NCBI RefSeq assembly: GCF_037893015.1
Contig: NC_133663.1
Location: 141,777,128-141,841,127 of the forward strand
Origin: Macrotis lagotis
Taxonomy: Eukaryota; Chordata; Mammalia; Peramelemorphia; Peramelidae
Length of the DNA stretch: 64,000 nt
Direction of reading: 5' to 3'
The notes below the pieces were generated by a model, which was not told the DNA's origin, did not search any database, and was given only the letters and a program-made list of their open reading frames with translations. Positions 47,366 through 60,524 of the stretch are shown piece after piece (the stretch's first letter is position 1; each line of letters starts with the position of its first letter). Position numbers and translations under genes: made by a program.

Positions 47366-49187
47366 GTTTTTTTCCCCCCAATGGCTATTGTGAGCTGTAT
47401 TTCCCTTCATTCTATCCCTCTACTCCTATTTGTTCTATTCTCTTTATTCTTTCACCTTGTCCCTCATCATAAGTGTGTTGCATCTGATGCTCTCTCATGA
47501 TCTTAACTCTCTTCTATCACCTACAACCTACCTTCTATTCCCCCTGTCCTCTTTCTCCCATCTCTTTTCTCTCCTATTTTACTCTAGGATAAAATATTCT
47601 AAAGGTAGAAGCTGCTAAATCTAGTGTTTTTCTGATTGTAGCTCCATGATATTTAAATTATTTCTTTTGTGTCTGATTGTAAAAATTTTCCAAGGGAGTT
47701 CTGAAATTTGGATATAATATTCTTGGCAGTTTTCATTGGGGAACTCTTTCAGGAGGTAGATTCTTTCAGTTTCCATTTCATCCTTTACTTCTAGTATTTC
47801 AGGCCAGTTTTCCTGGATAACTTCTTAAAAAAATTAAGACTAGTTCTTCTTTTGGTCAGGGCTTTCAGGTAGTCCAATAATTTTCAAATTATCTCTCTTG
47901 GATCTGTTTTTCAGGTCAGTTGTTTTTCCAATGAGATATTTTTTTCATTTTATTCTAGTTTTTCATTCTTTTAGTTTTGTTTTATTATTCCATGATTTCT
48001 CGCAGCCATCAGCTTCCCTTAGCTCCATTCTACATTTTAAGAAATTATTTTCTTCAGGGAACTTTTGTATTTCCTTTTCCATCTGGCTAATTCTGCTTTT
48101 TAAGGCATTCTTCTCCTCATTGTACTTTTGAAAGCTTGTTCCATTTGAACCAAATTGGTTTTTAAGAAAGTATTTTCCTCAGTGTTTTTGGTATCTCCTT
48201 CACTAAGCTAAAGCCTTGGTTTTCATGATCTCATTTCTTTCCCAATTTTTTTCCACTTTCTGTAATTGATTTTCAAATATTTTTGAATTTTACAAAGCTT
48301 GAGAAAAATTCACATTGTTCTTGGAGGCTTTAAGTGTAGAAGTTTTGATTTTGTTATCTTCTTAATGTGTATTTTGATCTTTCACAGGACCAAATTGTCT
48401 ATGGTCAGTTTTTTTTTCCCTTTTGCTATTTACTCAATTCCCAAGTCTATGACTTTATCTTAACTCTTTGTTAAGGTGTACTTCTGCTTCTAGGGTAGAG
48501 AACACATTATCCCAAACTTTTGAGTTTTTTTGGCAGCTGTTTTCAGAGGCATCTCTCCCTCAGGATGCAAGTTCTCAATTCCTCCAAGGTCTTATAAGAG
48601 GCTATGATTGCTCTTCTTGTCTTTGCTCTGCTCTGTGGATGACTATAAGCACTCCTTTCTGCCTTGGAACCATGAAGAGGGAACCCCTGCTACACTTTTG
48701 GCAATTAAAGCTCCTTTTTCTTACCCTGAGATCCCAGACTGTGATCCAGATCTGAGTATAAGCAAAGAAATAGAGTCCTGCCTCAATGTTAGCAAGGAGA
48801 CATCTGCAATCTTCCTGATCCCTTTAGCAGCTGCTGGGTGATTCCCTGCAGGGTGACTCCTCAGGTTTGGTCCCCTGGGAGTTGGGTCTGTGCTGAGGCC
48901 TCTCTTGGACTGGACTACACTTTCACTCTGGTATGGCAGAGTTTTCCCACTACCATTCCCAATTGTCCTTGGTAATCCCTGGGCTGAGAGGCCTGGAAAC
49001 CTCTCCCTCCCAAAACCCTGCTTATTTTCAAAGTTGTCTTGAGCTGGAAAACTTGTTTCACTCATTCTTTTTGTGGGCACTCTCACAGAATTTGATTAGA
49101 GTCATTATTTAAAGGGATTTGGAGAGGTTTGGGGGAGAGCTCATGGGAATCCCTACCTTCACTCAGGTATCTTTGCTAGGGACCTCA
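47366..49187 (-). mobile_element. Internally deleted LINE-1, copy B (3' part lost to the gap)
   Basis: Equivalent of 7124-8945: part of the 3'UTR, the truncated ORF1 and the 5'UTR. The contig begins inside this L1, so the terminal 3'UTR and CA repeat are missing. The 5'UTR sense ORF (49086-48721) stays open over 121 codons but differs from copy A by four amino acids. Confidence 0.78.
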
Positions 49188-49235
49188 GAATTTTTCCTCT
49201 TTAAGAAAATACACATTATTTTGTTCTATTGATTT

Positions 49236-49366
49236 GTTTTTTTTTAGGTTTTTGCAAGGCAAATGGGGTTAAGTGGCTTGCCCAGGGCAGTGTCTGAGAC
49301 CAGATTTGAACCCAGGTACTCCTGACTCCAAGGCCGGTGTTTATCCACTGCGCCAACTAGCCGCCC
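49236..49366 (-). mobile_element. WSINE1-like tRNA SINE, copy B of 8994-9120
   Basis: Same internal deletion and same site as copy A. The flanks TTCTATTGATTT (49224) and TTCTATTAATTT (49367) match better than in copy A, supporting the target-site duplication. Confidence 0.92.
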
Positions 49367-49378
49367 TTCTATTAATTT

Positions 49379-50829
49379 TTAAAATAAATAATCACTCATT
49401 TTTATAGTTAATTAATAGTCCTATATAATAGTTTATCATCATCAAGTCAGAAGTGCAAGAATATTATATAGAAGGTCTTTGCAAACATTGTCATTTTATA
49501 TTTCCCTGCTGCTTATCAATTTGCTTAAGATATTGGAGCATTAAAAAAGAAGCAAATACATTCCCTTCCAGGGTGATCTTTGCAATTATCTGACCATGAA
49601 ATTATATGTTGTGTGTTTAAAGATAAGGAAAGATGTCTCAGAATGTCAGATTTATCAAACAAAGACTTAAAGACTATAAAATAATGGGTGCTATATTAGA
49701 AGTGATTTTTAAAATTAGTATATGCATTTTGATTTTTTTTGTGACTATTATAACCCCTTGTTTCCTTTAATAAACTAAAACATTTAGAAAAGTAAGGACT
49801 TTAGTACAACAATCTTTGCATCTGTGCATTCAAATTTATTCCATATGCTTCATTATGTTTTCCTTCTACAAAAATCTTTGTGAAATATCATTATTCTGCA
49901 AAATTGGTCTTCTGATTAGTAGGTAGAATTACTATATTCACAGGGTCTCCACTTAAAGAGATATTTTCTCCATTACTTACTAGTTACTCAGTTTTATGCT
50001 TCTTTGAACTTCTCCATCATACCAGATATCTTCACCTATTTTTCACCCTTGCCCTGCTGTTCAGGTTCATTTTTTGTCTTAATCTATTTTTTTTGTTTGT
50101 TTGCTTTTTTACCTCAGTAATTAACAGTGTTTGGTACATAACAGAGAGGGGGAGGGAAATAAGATTGGGGGGAAATTGCAAAATTCAAAATACATAATAT
50201 TTTTCACTCAAAAAAGAAAACACTTCTCACAAAAATAAAGTCAGATCTATAAAGATACTTTTTCATAAAAAAAAATTACACTGTGTTATCTAAAAAATCC
50301 CTGTTATCCAAAAATCAGACAATTCCATGTTTAGGTACACTGCTTCTTTGAATCATGAAACAAATTGGCATATTTTTATGCACCTAAAGGTATACAACTT
50401 TTAAGATTTCACTGGCAAAATTTCAAAAGGTTCAAAGACAAGATAGGTGATGTCTCAGGATTCCTATTATGAAGAGAATAAGAAGGATGGGAGAATCTTG
50501 AAAGCAATTGTAATAAAATAGTACCAAATAATTTTGATCAGGAAGAAAAAAGTGACCTATTATTTTCAGTAACTATGCCTATGCTATTAAGAGATATTTA
50601 TAAGATGGAATAAGGACAAAAATCTATGAAAAATTTTTAAAAAGGACGAAGTATCTTTAATGCTAAAACAAGTAGAACTCTAGATTTGTGAAGCAAAACA
50701 TGCTAAGAAAGGATTGGTTCTCAAACAACAGTATTGAAGGTAAGAGAAACAAGGAAGGAATAGATGCACTAAGTTGGGTAAAATGAAATAACAAATGGAT
50801 AACAGAGAAAGGAGGCTTGATCAGTTGAT
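49379..50829. other. Non-coding stretch, copy B
   Basis: Equivalent of 9134-10600. Includes the L1 3' tail remnant at about 50135-50215. No gene. Confidence 0.5.
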
Positions 50830-50830
50830 G

Positions 50831-50900
<70 letters not shown>
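50830..50900. repeat. (TA)n(TG)n microsatellite
   Basis: A TA run followed by about 28 TG units. Copy A has an interrupted TG run and almost no TA part. Confidence 0.97.
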
Positions 50901-50903
<3 letters not shown>

Positions 50904-50950
50904 CTATAGATATTTTTTTTTTCTCTATGAAGGAAAATGAACTTGAAATT

Positions 50951-51121
50951 TCAGGGAGAGTATGATATAGTGGCAGATTCAGAAGACATTTCTATGCTTG
51001 CCAGACATTTTCTGTGTTACATTGTTTGAGGTAACTTCTCTACATTCAATTTCTTCAATGATATCAGAAGGAAGTTGGATTAGATAGATTCTAAAGTACC
51101 CATAAATATAAATCTTCTATC
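50951..51121 (+). mobile_element. Old MIR/THER1-like SINE, copy B
   Basis: Equivalent of 10700-10870, with few substitutions. Confidence 0.6.
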
Positions 51122-51740
51122 TGAAATGCATAAAAAGATAGTTAAAGTATAAATACTTGAAAAGACAGTAACTTTTTTACTTTTTAATAAGTTCAAATGC
51201 AAATAGGATAGATTACAATCAGAGTACTAAAACTTAACAGATCAACTATCAAGTGATATTTTAAGAAGGTTGTTGAGCAAGCAAGGTATAAACTTTAAGA
51301 GAAGAAGCATCCCAATGTTTAAAGAGAAGAGAAAATAGAAAACCTTGACATTGATCCTTGGCAGGGGAAGAGGTCAATCTCATCTATCATTTAATCAGTG
51401 GTTATTGAGCACAAAGATATGACAAACCATCATATAGGTCCAAGTAGAATAAGTCATATAAACACAATCATGCTTTATTCTTGCTTGCTTTCTTCCTCCC
51501 TTCCTCCTCCCTCCCTAATAGCTTCCTTCCTTTTATTTTTCTACATTTTTCTACCTTCCCCATTCCCTTTCTCTTCTCCTTCTTTCCTTTCCTTATTTTC
51601 TTTCAATGTTTTGGAACAAAATTTACAAGATTTTTATGATGTTATGCCTAGGTAGGTTAATTTAGAGGTTTTCAAATTGCTCTCTTTCATGTTTGTATCT
51701 TTAACATTTTTTATCAATAAGTTGAATAACTAATTACACA

Positions 51741-51926
51741 GTACACTTATTAAATTTGCAGATGATATAAAGCTGGTAGAAAGAACATAATGAGTGAAAA
51801 AAAATCACAATTAAAAATACCTAAACAGATTAGAACAATGTAGTGTAAAACATTTAGCAAGATGAAATTGAAAGGATATAAATGTAAAATTTTTTCCTAT
51901 GAATACACAGACACACACGCTCACAC
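51741..51926 (+). mobile_element. CR1/L3 reverse-transcriptase relic, copy B
   Basis: Equivalent of 11490-11675. Here GCAGATGATATAAAGCTGG keeps FADDIKL, so the ancestral Asp-Asp codons survive in this copy and copy A carries the change. Confidence 0.7.
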
Positions 51927-52713
51927 TCCTAATACAAAGCTAGACAAGAGTTTCACTTGACAAGTTCCATTCTTTCTACATATAGAATATTTTGGTATCT
52001 ATTCTCATTTTATTTCTCATGAAAATGCCCAATATCATATTTCAACTTCTCATCACCTTTCACTTTAACTATTTTAATAATCTAATTGATGTTCCTCCTT
52101 TTCAGTATCTGCTTTTGGAAATTCATCTTCCATAAAGCTGCTCAAATACTATTTCAAGGGCATAGGACTAATTGTGCCAGAATTGTGGCATCACATCTTC
52201 ACAGTTATCTTGCTGTGTATAGAAACCCCATGCAATGAACTGCTAACCCCGTCATTAATTTTGCAAAATTCTAAGTACTATATAACTAAATGCTTTTGCT
52301 ATTGAGTAGAGTTCAATTGATTATCCCACCTCATTTAAAAGCAATTACCTTTGTGGGATAAAAATTTTCTTGATTATATCAATCAGAACTAAGAATAGGA
52401 CTCCTCAGTGAATCAAAGACATAGCAAGTAACTGCAATACAAGGTCTATTATGACTTATTCTTTGCCTCAGAAAGCAGAAGTTAGTTTAAAACTTATTAG
52501 AAATTTTTAGTACTTGGGAGTTGAAAGAATGGAGCAAGAAATAAAAAAAAACAGGAACATAAAGTCATCTGCTGAAAGGATTAAGAGGAAGTAGTATTAT
52601 AGCTGAGAAGAAAGAGTCTGAAGAGAGCCATTTCCTTAGTTCTCAATTCTTTCTTAGTCAACATTTCAAGTAAACTATTTGGGGTTATATTTCACAGATC
52701 TAGTGGCATGAGT
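51927..52713. other. Non-coding stretch, copy B
   Basis: Equivalent of 11676-12463; nothing recognisable. Confidence 0.5.
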
Positions 52714-52727
52714 CTTACATTAACTTT

Positions 52728-52881
52728 TTTTTTTTTTTTTTAGTTTTTGCAGGGCAATGGGATTAAGTGGCTTTCCCAAGGCCACATGGCTAGGTAATTA
52801 TTAAGTGTCTGAGGCCGGATTTGAACTCAGGTACTCCTGACTCCAAGGCCAGTGCTCTATCCACTACGCCACCTAGCCGCC
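52728..52881 (-). mobile_element. WSINE1-like tRNA SINE, copy B of 12478-12631
   Basis: Same insertion site. The right flank CTAACATTAACTTT (52882-52895) is intact; the left flank (52714-52727) has one change to CTTACATTAACTTT. Confidence 0.94.
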
Positions 52882-52895
52882 CTAACATTAACTTT

Positions 52896-54284
52896 CGTTA
52901 CTATTCAAAGATGAGGTGTCCATTAACCTTCTCATAGTGGATTTCAAATAAGTATTTAATGAGTTTGTATATTCTAAAGATATCGATTATTAAGTGTCCT
53001 ACTTTTATCTGAGTTGTTATATTTTAGATGTTATTTCTCTCTCTAAGTATAGTTTCCACATCTGTTATGATTCAAATTATTTAATAGGTGTTAATTATTT
53101 TTTATATGTTCTTATCATTTAGACTAAGCAAGTCTCTTGATATATACAGACACAAGTTTGTTTCTTGTTTTCTCAGGTTTTTGTCATTTGTTTTGTTTAG
53201 GAGAGGTTAAGGTATAATTTGCACATGTCCTTAGTCCTTTTGTTCAAATCGACATCTAATCTCAAGCTCAAAGAATTCATTTTTTCCCCTTATAAAGTAA
53301 GAATGTTATGGTTATTGAGTAGAAATGACATTATTACATCATTGGGAAAGATTTCATTTGATGAATATGTTAAACATCTTTCAATAAAGTCATATAACTT
53401 GAAAATTAATTGATTTATGAATTTGTTATCATGATGCACTTAAAGGATAGAATTGCCTTCTTGAAACTGTCATATTTTACTTCAGACTTTTTCCTTTATT
53501 ATTTTGTCAGTGTCTTTTAGAGTTTTGAATTGAATCATATTTCCAGGTAGACATCACATGCTCTAGATTTCTCTTTTCATTTGATATAAATATATATACA
53601 GAATATATATTTTAGAATATGTTAAAGGACATATACATATTCATGCAAATCTGTATGCGTTCCACAATCCAATGTTTGTAGAACTGAAGGAAAGACTATG
53701 ATGCTAATCTGTAAAATCAATGGAAATAGAATATTTCAGGATGAGTTGTTCAATTATTGCTCAATCTGCTGAGTCAAAAAGGCTAAGGCAATGAATAATG
53801 TGAGTTCTCCCCTAAGTCTCTCCAAATACTTTTTTGGAAGAGTGGTTCCCCCCAAAATAAGGAGGGGTTTTCACTGAATTTTGACCATAAAAATAATAAT
53901 TATATTAAATATATGTCAATCCTCAGAGTTTGTCTGAAACTTTAAGGAGTAAAACAGAATTAGGCTAACATAAATATTTTATTAATATTTCTCAAAATTA
54001 TCAGATTATACAAATGGGGGAGCTGTGTGGATATCTCACTAGAGGATCAAACCTCAGTAAAGGATTTTTTTATTCTTTCCACTAACAGAAAGTTAGATTT
54101 GAAAAAACTACATCTAGCTTGTCCATTAAAGGAAGGGAACAGTTTCCAATTGAGAATGGGGGCTGAATATCAGATTCATATTCTAGCAGTATGCATAAAC
54201 TAGGAGATATGTTCAAAGAGTGCATTCCAGGAGGGATGTCTCCTTCCAAAAGGATGGTTCCTCTCAATCAAGGTTCTTTTCTTA
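52896..54284. other. Non-coding stretch, copy B
   Basis: Equivalent of 12646-14084. At 53583-53598 a short interrupted TA run replaces the 60-bp TA microsatellite of copy A. No gene. Confidence 0.5.
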
Positions 54285-55176
54285 ATTGATATTTTATATT
54301 TCCATATATATGTTATAAAAGTTTTTCAACATTCATCCATATGCATGTGTATATTTTTAAGTTACAAGATTTTCTTTCATCCTCCCTTCTTTTAGCTATG
54401 AACAATCAGGTTAATAATGTACATACACACTTCTGTTAAAATGTTTACAGATTACTCATTTTTGGTATGAGGAATTGAGATTAATGAAAAGATTTACATA
54501 CAAGAATTTTTTTAAAAGCAAATGTAGTGTTCATCAGATTCTGAAGGGCTTTTTATTTTGTTTTGTTTTGTTTTGTTTTGTTTTTCTTCCTCTGGATGAG
54601 GATAGCATTGTCCATAGCTAGTCTAATAGGGTTGTCCTAGCTCTCTGAACTGCTGAGAGGAACTGCATACATCAAAGTTGACCATCCCACAATGCTGTTA
54701 ATGTGTACATTGTTCTCTTGGTTCTGCTCCCTTCACTAAGCATTAGATCTTGTAATGCTTCTCTAGAATCTGTTTATGTTTATTTATAGAACAGCATTCC
54801 AAAATATTCATATATGATAACTTCTTTAACCAGTCCCCAGTTGATGGACATGCCCTCCATTTCTAATTCTTTTCTACTACAAAAATAACTGCTATAGAAA
54901 TTATGGAACATGTGGGATTATTTTTTATAAAGGCCCAGAATTGGAATTCCTGGTCAAAGTATATGAACAGTTTCATTGTTCTTTTGGTGTAGTTCTATAT
55001 TGTTGTCCCAAGTGATTGGATCTATTCACAGCTCCACTAGCACTCCTCCCACAACCTCCAAAATTGATCATTTTTTCTTTTTGTCCTTTTAGTCAATTTG
55101 ATAGGTGTAAGGTGATACCTCATAGTTATTTTAATTAGCATTTTTCTCATCATAAATGATTTGGAACATTATTCAC

Positions 55177-55215
<39 letters not shown>

Positions 55216-55309
55216 TTAATTTCTTCATTTGAAAACTATCTATTCATATCCTTTGACCATTTATAAATTGGTAAATGACCAGTTCAGAATTATATTGCCT
55301 TATCTATTA
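54285..55309 (-). mobile_element. LINE-1 3' region, copy B
   Basis: Equivalent of 14085-15120 with the same blocks; the internal (AT)n at 55183-55213 is about 10 bp shorter. Confidence 0.8.
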
Positions 55310-55413
55310 TATATCAGCACTTTCACAAATGTGAATTTTCTGTTTTGGATGTTGGCACACCCAGTGACTTTGATATTAGTTATTAGAGGTCAAAAATTTA
55401 AATAATTATTCTA

Positions 55414-57092
55414 AAAAAAATTCTAGGACAACAGAATCCATAAAATCTACCCATGACTACTTAAAAGATCAGCAAGAAATATCTGTTACATCAAGGCAAG
55501 ACTACAGTGCATTCCAGAGCAATCCACTCCAAAACAAATCTGGCCCCAATAAACTAGGACTGGACCTTGGGGTGACTGAGTCTGAGGCAGCACGGGCTGT
55601 TTTCAGGTCTCTCAACCCACAGATGGTAAGTAGATCAGGTGATGGGTCAGAAAGGAATCTCTCTGCTTGCAACAGGATTGTATTGTGTAAATTTAGAAAT
55701 GGATTGCAGTCTTGGATATTAGTGCCATTGGGAGGAGGATCACCAATCCGGCAGAGCTTGTAGTTGTAGGAGCAGGAATTCTGACCATAGTTTCCAGGGT
55801 GAAAAGAATGCTTGTGGCCACTCACAAATTATTTACAGTTGGTCATCTCTCCCTAGATCATACCCTTTGAAAAAGTCAAAAGTTTACAGGTTCCCAGAAT
55901 TACCTTTGGGAAAAAAAACTGCAAAAAAACCCTGAAGCTTGGGACAGTACATTCTTCATTTAAGAAACAGAGTTCCACTTTAGCATAGAGTTATAAGTCA
56001 AGAAAAAGACTGGAATATGATAATAGAAAAAATTTCTATTCATAGAAATATTACTAACAAGACACAGGAGCAAAAGATAGAGAAATTCCCTTTTAAGTAA
56101 TTGTGTCAACATGAAATAATTGGGAGTCTACCCTTCAGACTCAGAAACTATAACAAAGTAAGTATAAAACACTTCTCAAACAAATAAAATCTGATCCAAA
56201 TAACTGGGCAAACATCTATTGCTCATGAGTAGTCAGAGCTAACATAATAAAAATGACAGTTCTACTTAAATTAAAAAACTTATTCAGTGCCATACCAAAA
56301 TTCAAAAAAAAAGTTACTTTACTGAGCTGGAAAAAAATAGTAACAAAATTCATATGGAGGATGAAAAGGTCAAGAATATCAAGGGAATTAATGAAAATAA
56401 GATGGAAAGGAAGGTGGCTTATGCATACCAAGTTGTGAACTGATCAAATATTTCAGGAAAGCAATTTGGAATTATGATAAAAGTGCAATAAGACTATGCA
56501 TGCCCTATGATTCAGTAATACTAGGTCTATATCCCAAAGGAATCAAGAAAAAGGGTGAAAAAATGCTTATGTACAAAAATATTTATAGCAGCTCTTTTTG
56601 TAGTGACAAAGAATTGGAAATAGAGATCAACACTTCATAAAAATTATTTCTTATGTATCTCTTTTCCTTAACTCTAATTCCTCCTACCAAAATGACTAAT
56701 ATATAAACTTGTTTATCCAAAATATGTATGTATAATGCTTATCTGACTCTTCACTGCTGAGGGAGGGTGCGAAGGGAGGGTGTGAAGGGAGGGTAGGAGG
56801 AAATTTTGTAACAAAAAATCTACATGTGCATATGGATGAAAATCAATCAATTCATTAATTTAAAAAAAAAGAATTGGAAATTAAAGGGATGCCCATCAAC
56901 TGAAGAATGGCTGAACAAATTGTGGTACACTTGTGATGGAATAATATTGTTCTATAAGAAATTATGAGGGATGGAAATTTAGAATAGCATAGAAAGACTT
57001 GCATGAATGCTGGCTGCAGAATGAAATGAGTAGAACCAGAAGAACATTATACACACTAATAGCAAAAATGGGGTGATGATCAGTTTTTAGGG
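55414..57092 (+). mobile_element. Rearranged LINE-1, copy B
   Basis: Equivalent of 15225-16905: 5'UTR joined to the ORF2 C-terminal part (LFSAIP, TKFIW, SRISRELMK in 56253-56438) and 3'UTR. The same internal junctions are shared, so the rearrangement predates the two copies. The antisense 107-codon ORF (55825-55502) encodes the identical peptide. Confidence 0.75.
56622..56867 (+). mobile_element. Nested LINE-1 3' end, copy B
   Basis: Flanked by AAAGAATTGGAAAT at 56608-56621 and 56868-56881, as in copy A. Three GGGAGGG blocks lie at 56761-56793. Confidence 0.85.
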
Positions 57093-57534
57093 ACTTAAAT
57101 CCCCTTTGAAGGACTTGATCATTCAATAAGAATTATTTCTTTATATCTTACATAGAAAATTATATTTATAACTCCTAAGACCCTTCTCATCATTAAGACA
57201 GAAACAGTATACAAAGACAGAAAGCAGAGGTATGAATTCAATATAATGGAATGATTATCTAATCACAATCACATAAAATTAAAGAATTAGAAAGAAGAAT
57301 GCACTGGGAGAAGGGGAAAAGGAAAGAAAGAATGGGATAAATTACATTAAAATATAAAAGATGTCTGAAATAGATTTTGTAGTATGGTCAAAATGGGTGA
57401 AGTGCAGAGAGGAGCACATGAAACTTACTCTAACTGGGAATTGGCTCAGAGAAAAAAATATACACACACATTTGGATGTAGAAATCTATCTTACCATACA
57501 GAAGCAAAATGATTTTGAGAATGGACAGGGTAAA

Positions 57535-57583
<49 letters not shown>

Positions 57584-57653
57584 CAGAATGGATGGAAATA
57601 CATAATGATAATCATCACTAAGAAAATTATTTCATAGCGTTTTTCTGATTGAT
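57093..57653 (+). mobile_element. LINE-1 inter-ORF region, copy B
   Basis: Equivalent of 16906-17480, with a shorter (GA)n at 57537-57578. Confidence 0.55.
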
Positions 57654-58572
57654 CTCATTTCTGAAACATAGAAAATGGAGTCAAATTTATAGAAATAGAA
57701 TTCATTTGTAAATTGATAATGGTCAAGTAATATTAACAGGCAGTTTTCAGATAAATATGAAAAAATGTTCCAAATTTTTATTCATGAGAGAACACCACTA
57801 CTAGTTCTATATTCCAATGAGATAAAAACAAAAAGGAAAAGGAATTATATGTACAAAAATATTTACTCTTTTGGTGGTGATAGAGAATTGGAAATTGAAG
57901 TGATGTCCATGACTGGATTGGAATATATTGTGCTTTAAGATATAATAAGGGGTGGCTAGGTGGCTCAGTGGATAAAGCATCGGCCCTGGAGTCGGGAGTA
58001 CCTGTGTTCAAATCCAGTCTCAGACACTTAATTATCGAGACGTGTGGCCTTGGGTAAGCCACTTAACCCCATTTGCCCTTGCAAAGAAAAAAAAAGAAAT
58101 AACGAGCAGAAAACCTGGAAAGACTTGCCTGAACTGATACAAAGTGATATTAGGAAAATCATGAGAACATTGTACCCACTAAGAGTAATATTATTTTATG
58201 ATCTACTACAAATAGCATCTATTCTCAGCACAACAATGGTCCAAGACAATTCTGTAGGACTTATTATAAAAAGTGCTGTCCATTACTAGAGAAAGAATTA
58301 ATAGAACCTGACTACAGAACAAAGATCCTTTGTTTTTCTTCTTTTTGTTGCTGTTTTCTCCATGTTTTCTTTTACAAAATGACTTACATTGAAGTGTGTT
58401 TGGCATGAGTACACATGTATAAACTGTCAACCTGCTATCTGAAGGAGAAGAAGAATGGAGGGAGGTAGAAAATTTGAAATTCAAAAATTTGAAAAACAAG
58501 AACGTTAAATTTGTTTTTAATTCTCTTTGGGAAAGTAAAATATTAAATGAGAAAAAAGCAAAAAAATTATGA
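57654..58572 (+). mobile_element. LINE-1 3' region split by a SINE, copy B
   Basis: Equivalent of 17481-18400, interrupted by the SINE at 57949-58093. Confidence 0.8.
57949..58093 (+). mobile_element. WSINE1-like tRNA SINE nested in LINE-1, copy B
   Basis: Same site and sequence as 17776-17920: GGGGTGGCTAGGTGGCTCAG head, GTGTTCAAATCCAG B box. Confidence 0.92.
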
Positions 58573-59073
58573 ATCGATGAATTTTTCTTTAAACCCCTAT
58601 AAAATTTTGTGTTCCTTTATTCTCTTAATCAATATATTGTAACAACTATTTATAAATTTTCTTATAAGTCAAATAAATTGTAATTGACTTGTACAAAGTA
58701 TGTAAACATGGGATTGATATCTATTTTGATGTGTTATCAGTGAGTTCATTTTTATATTAATTATATGAATGAATTTTTTTAAGAAAAGTAAGACTAAGTA
58801 AGACTAACTTAAGGAATCTAGTACTGTGTTTTGTTAGCAATTCATGCTCCACTATGAAGTGTTCTAGCCAATAATGCTAAATTTTATCTAGCCCTGTTCA
58901 TTCCAGTTTACAGACACGAGTTTTATTTAACTCTCTTAACACAAGTATTCTGTCATTAATTATTGTAATATTGTTCATCTCCTCTTGTTGAATCAAACCT
59001 GAATTTCCATATTATTATGAACTCCCCACAACTATATAGATGACCAAAATTTTTTGTAATTTTTCTCCTTTGT

Positions 59074-59104
<31 letters not shown>

Positions 59105-60450
59105 TTCTTCTCAGTCTACTCTCTTCATTCTTTTCCTTCTTTATGTTCTCCTTCTAATCTCTCATCTCCATCTTTGTCTATCTCTATTCCTGACATTTAC
59201 TCTTCTGAAGTCTTTTGTTAATTGTTTTAATTGATAAATGCTAAATGTAGATTCAACATATGAGGTAATGATATTTCTGAAATGATCTGGTGTATCTTGG
59301 CATCTTGTGTTGCTAGAACATAAATGAACATCCCCTCCTTGATTGTCTTCTATGTTAAGTTGATCAACATCCTGGTCCAAATAAAGACACTTTTCCCACC
59401 CAATCTATTTCTTTAACTTTTTTGAAGTAAAATCTCAGAAACCCAAGGATTATCCCAATCTTTGAGACTTTGGGAACTTTACTGAGGTGTTTGTTCTATT
59501 ACCAGACCTTCACAGCTTCATAAGATACTCACTTAATAAAATTACACGATTAACACTGCTGATTCTATAACTGATATTCCTTGTCCTGGAGGAGATCTGA
59601 TCCAGGATATTCAATCACACCAGCAAAGTTGGTGTTTCAAAAGCAAGTCAGTCCTACAAGAGGAGATGGGAGGTGTGCAGCTAACTAAATTGTGTCAATT
59701 AAAGAGTAGAAAAATGAGAAAATGAGTAGGACAAATCTCTGAGCAGCATAGTGATAGTGGAGGAGTGCCATGAAGAGGAAGATCCTTTCTTTATATTAAT
59801 ACCCTGAAACAAGACACCAATCATCTTATCATTTTTATAGTTCTGATTCTTTGGTCTCCTAATTACCAGCATGCTGTCTCTGTCACATTAGCGTGTTTGA
59901 CTTATCTTTTTTCATATATTTTGTCTCCCCGGTATAATAAATATTTGCATAGGGCAATATTTGTATTGATTTGGTGTCTTCATGTCCCTAGAACAAACCA
60001 CAATATCCTTTAAACATTGTTTTAACTGGAACTTTACTTTTATTTTATTTTTACTGTTTTTCCCTGTAAGGAGCTTCTAATAATAAACTTGGTCTACAAA
60101 TTCAAACCACAACCTTATCCACATCTTAGAAATTTATTTGAAACACATACATAAAGGTAAGTTTATGATGATTAAAAACCTAGAGAATCAGATGTTAATT
60201 GAACCCAGGTCCAAAAGTAGCTTTTTCTCAATTATACCAGTTTCTTTCTATCCTTGGATAGTCTGTGTTCTATTATAAAAGTTCACTCAATACAAATAAC
60301 TCAATTAAATTCATTTAAAAAAGGAAATTACATTTTTTATTCTAAGTATACATATCATAATCCCAAAGATTCTGCTTTAATAATAATCAGGTGTGAGAAA
60401 GAAAATCATTAAAAATATGATCTATGAACTTTGATGCATGAAACTTGTCT
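58573..60450. other. Non-coding stretch, copy B
   Basis: Equivalent of 18401-20317; (CT)n at 59074-59100 is about half the length seen in copy A. No gene. Confidence 0.5.
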
Positions 60451-60524
60451 ATTATATAATGCTTATGTTCTTCATATAATACTATTTATTATATAATGCT
60501 CAAGTTCTTCATATATTGCTATTT
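60451..60524. repeat. Two-unit tandem repeat, 37-bp period, copy B
   Basis: Same two units as 20318-20391. Confidence 0.8.
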